From Bacteroidota bacterium (GTDB taxonomy: Bacteria > Bacteroidota > Bacteroidia > Chitinophagales > Saprospiraceae), in contig JAJRQS010000226.1 in assembly GCA_024280135.1 (NCBI GenBank), forward strand, positions 1 through 7,606: a stretch of DNA of 7,606 bases, read 5' to 3'. This document shows positions 6,052-7,606 of this stretch, one piece after another. A program made the translations under genes and the position numbers. The notes under the pieces are model-generated. The model worked only from the letters and a program-made list of their open reading frames with translations. It was not told the origin of the DNA and ran no database searches. The stretch's first letter is position 1; each line of letters opens with the position of its first letter.

Positions 6052-6990
6052 ATGGAATTTTGGAAGACAATACGGAAAGAGTTAGAAGCGGGCTTCATGG
6101 TTGGATTGCTCTACACGTTGGAGAGCCTAGGTAGTAGCCCGGGGCGGCAAGGCTTTAAAATGCTTGTGAGTGAAAGTGGGTTGTTATTGGGCTCAATAGG
6201 TGGAGGAATGATGGAGTTTAATTTGGTTGAAATAACAAAAAAAATGCTTTTGAAGCCAACTGCTCCTACAAGACATAGACTTGTTCATCGAACGAATCAA
6301 GAGGATGCTTCAGGTTTAATTTGCTCCGGAGAACAGACAGTTGCCGTGTATTCACTTTCGCAAATAGATCTAGTTTGGGTGAACCAGATTGTTGTAAGTA
6401 TGGGGAGGGGCGTTTTGTATTGCAGTGATATCGGCATTCATTATCGTGTAGGTGAAAAGCAAGCAGTTCAGTTTGTCTATGAGGATGATACTGTAAAATG
6501 GTGTATTCGTGAAGATTTGGGATGGCGTTTAGTTTTGCATATTGTCGGTGGTGGGCATGTAGGTTTGGCCTTGTCGAGGATAGCACCCGAAATTGGATTT
6601 TATGTGAAGGTCTATGACGATCGAAAGCATCTAAATACTTTTAAACCGAATGATTTTGCGGAAGTGATTCCAGTAGATTCTTTTCATGAAATTTCTTCTT
6701 TTATAGAAGAAGGGAATCGGCAGTTTGTGGTTATCATGTCTTTTATGTTTGATACCGATAAGTTAATATTAAGTAAACTATTGCCAAGGACGTACCAATA
6801 TTTAGGCATGATGGGTAGTCGGAAGAAAGTGAAAATATTGCTAAAGGAATTGCGAAATGATGGCTTTTCGGAAGAACAGATAAAAAGAATCCATGCTCCG
6901 ATTGGTATTCAAATAGCTAGTCAAACGCCTTCTGAAATTGCTATAAGCATTTTGGCAGAGCTGATTAGTGTGAAAAATAAACCTGTATAA
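6052..6990 (+). CDS. xdhC: XdhC family protein (molybdenum cofactor maturation/insertion for xanthine dehydrogenase)
   Basis: XdhC proteins bind molybdenum cofactor, favour its sulfuration and hand it to the XDH large subunit; that role is known from Rhodobacter and inferred here. The 312-residue product has both usual domains. The N-terminal XdhC/CoxI domain has LGSSPGRQGFKMLV (26-39), LLGSIGGGMMEF (45-56) and LICSGEQTV with C91 at the conserved cysteine position. The C-terminal domain is a Rossmann fold with LHIVGGGHVGLAL (162-174), acidic VYDDR (187-191), YLGMMGSRKKV (250-260) and HAPIGIQIASQTPSEIAISILAEL (281-304 region). Where many XdhC proteins have VVxMTHxHxxD, this one has VVIMSFMFDTD (226-236), so the histidines are replaced. 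The ATG at 6052 is preferred because the first family helix begins at about residue 4; the next ATG (6097) would remove it. It is transcribed away from xdhA, with 105 bases between the two starts. Confidence 0.92.
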   Translation: MEFWKTIRKELEAGFMVGLLYTLESLGSSPGRQGFKMLVSESGLLLGSIGGGMMEFNLVEITKKMLLKPTAPTRHRLVHRTNQEDASGLICSGEQTVAVYSLSQIDLVWVNQIVVSMGRGVLYCSDIGIHYRVGEKQAVQFVYEDDTVKWCIREDLGWRLVLHIVGGGHVGLALSRIAPEIGFYVKVYDDRKHLNTFKPNDFAEVIPVDSFHEISSFIEEGNRQFVVIMSFMFDTDKLILSKLLPRTYQYLGMMGSRKKVKILLKELRNDGFSEEQIKRIHAPIGIQIASQTPSEIAISILAELISVKNKPV

Positions 6991-7078
6991 GTATGGAAAC
7001 GGGTCGAAGACTAGACGGTAAAGGGCAAATTAAACTTCCCTTAACACACAAAACTCTAAAAAATGACCATATTTGTAC

Positions 7079-7086
7079 TATACTTG
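7079..7086 (+). promoter_or_regulatory. Tentative -7 element for the LolA-like gene
   Basis: TATACTTG has one mismatch to TAnnTTTG and lies 26 bases before the ATG at 7113. A second one-mismatch candidate, CATATTTG, is at 7068-7075. No convincing -33 TTG accompanies either. The remaining bases of this 122-base gap between xdhC and the LolA-like gene (6991-7112) show only a weak AAGGG/CCCTT hairpin (7021-7025 with 7038-7042) and no coding potential. Confidence 0.25.
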
Positions 7087-7112
7087 CGTTAAGTACCTAA
7101 AATAGTAAGCTT

Positions 7113-7606
7113 ATGAAAAAGTTGATGAATGTAATGGTGTTGTTGTTTGTTGTTCAAACATTATTTGCTCAAGAGGCGACAATAGATCCTAGAGCTACGG
7201 CTTTATTGGACAAGATGAATCAACAATTTGATTCCTATAAGGCTTATGAGCTGGATTTTAAGATAGTGATTCAGATTCCAGAAATGGATAAAGCGGATGT
7301 CAGAAGAGGCAAGTTTATCCGTAAGGGAACAGCTTATAGGGTTATTACCCCAGAGCAAAAAATCTATTGTAATGGTGAATATGTATGGATGTACGCGAAG
7401 TCAGGTAATGAAGTTCAGATAACAGATGCGGACGATACGGATGGCGACTTTGTTTCGCCAGATCAGTTATTTACTTTGTATAAAACAGGCGATTACATAT
7501 ACCGAATCAATCGCGAGTTTGAGAAGAAAGGAGAAAAATTAGCAGAGATTGAATTCAAGCCGACAGACAAGATGAGCGATTATTTTAAGATTAAGATGAT
7601 TCTAAA
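7113..7606 (+). CDS. LolA-like outer-membrane lipoprotein carrier protein, 3'-truncated by window edge
   Basis: From ATG 7113 the frame stays open to the window end, giving 164 codons. The N-terminus MKKLMNVMVLLFVVQTLFAQ is a signal peptide with probable signal peptidase I cleavage after A19, so the mature protein is periplasmic and not itself a lipoprotein (no lipobox cysteine). The mature part has the LolA-type unclosed-barrel pattern as seen in Bacteroidota: an N-terminal helix (ATALLDKMNQQFDSYKAYEL), strands with RRGKFIRKGTAYRV, then KIYCNGEYVWMYAKSGNEVQI, a short acidic loop, SPDQLFTLYKTGDY and IEFKPTDK...YFKIKM. LolA escorts lipoproteins from the inner membrane to the outer membrane receptor; that role is inferred from the fold, and related LolA-like proteins may carry other lipids. 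About 50-60 residues should lie beyond the edge. It follows xdhC by 122 bases on the same strand and has no evident functional link to purine oxidation. Confidence 0.88.
   Translation, partial: MKKLMNVMVLLFVVQTLFAQEATIDPRATALLDKMNQQFDSYKAYELDFKIVIQIPEMDKADVRRGKFIRKGTAYRVITPEQKIYCNGEYVWMYAKSGNEVQITDADDTDGDFVSPDQLFTLYKTGDYIYRINREFEKKGEKLAEIEFKPTDKMSDYFKIKMIL

Larger units (their letters stand above)
5948..6053. repeat. Nested imperfect inverted repeats in the xdhA/xdhC intergenic region
   Basis: Two short inverted repeats are nested in the 105-base divergent intergenic region. The outer arms are ATCTGG (5948-5953) and CCAGAT (6048-6053), each touching one start codon. The inner arms are AAGGTAG (5970-5976) and CTACCTT (6039-6045). 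Read in its own direction, each gene is therefore preceded by CTACCTT and then CCAGAT. A third small palindrome, GGAC-N9-GTCC (6023-6039), lies between the proposed -33 and -7 elements of xdhC. The arms are short enough that any one could arise by chance; their order and placement make a shared promoter or operator design plausible. Confidence 0.4.

Noticed and set aside
6266..6586. A 106-codon minus-strand open frame inside xdhC
   Set aside because: It is antisense to conserved XdhC motifs, shows no protein-like pattern and has no promoter or neighbour context.
7019..7045. Hairpin AAGGG-N12-CCCTT as a terminator after xdhC
   Set aside because: The stem is only 5 base pairs with a 12-base loop and is followed by AACACAC, not a T-run.
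6991..7112. A tRNA, small RNA or riboswitch between xdhC and the LolA-like gene
   Set aside because: No cloverleaf, purine-riboswitch core or other structured element could be recognised by eye in the 122 bases.

Overview
The window looks like Bacteroidota chromosomal DNA. The signs are AT-rich genes without Shine-Dalgarno leaders, a TAnnTTTG-type -7 promoter box (TATCTTTG, minus strand, 1769-1762), a LolA-like protein with a typical '-LFAQ' signal peptide end, and protein sequences that read as Bacteroidota versions of their families. The genus cannot be fixed by eye; a Saprospiria-like bacterium is only a guess. There are seven genes, the first and last cut by the window edges, and no gene-free stretch longer than about 125 bases. 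I found no RNA gene, insertion sequence, CRISPR array or prophage.

Layout. Positions 1-1278 (+) hold the C-terminal half of a large M16 (pitrilysin/insulinase-like) peptidase. It converges, with only 8 bases between stop codons, on a small DUF1456/YehS-family gene (1748-1287, -) that has its own promoter. Next comes a minus-strand operon read from right to left: xanthine dehydrogenase small subunit (5946-4546; two [2Fe-2S] clusters plus FAD), molybdopterin-binding large subunit (4537-2285), and a small polytopic membrane protein (2288-1803) whose start overlaps the large-subunit stop in an ATGA junction. On the other side of a 105-base shared intergenic region, an xdhC-family maturation gene (6052-6990, +) is read divergently. 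The window closes with the first 164 codons of a LolA-like periplasmic lipoprotein carrier (7113 onward, +).

How the genes work together. XdhA and XdhB should form the soluble enzyme that oxidises hypoxanthine to xanthine and urate; all the purine-binding and catalytic residues I looked for are present. XdhC would prepare or protect the molybdenum cofactor before insertion into XdhB. The least explained piece is the membrane protein translationally coupled to xdhB. Its residue pattern (GD in the first helix, a YFKWID end to the second, a P-x5-N-Y...R...Y-x-x-S pattern at the C-terminus) resembles the eukaryotic organelle channel family Mpv17/PMP22. If the homology holds, a bacterial Mpv17-like protein is genetically tied to xanthine dehydrogenase. 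The xdhA/xdhC intergenic region also carries nested mirror-image elements next to both start codons, possibly the paired promoters or operators of the locus.
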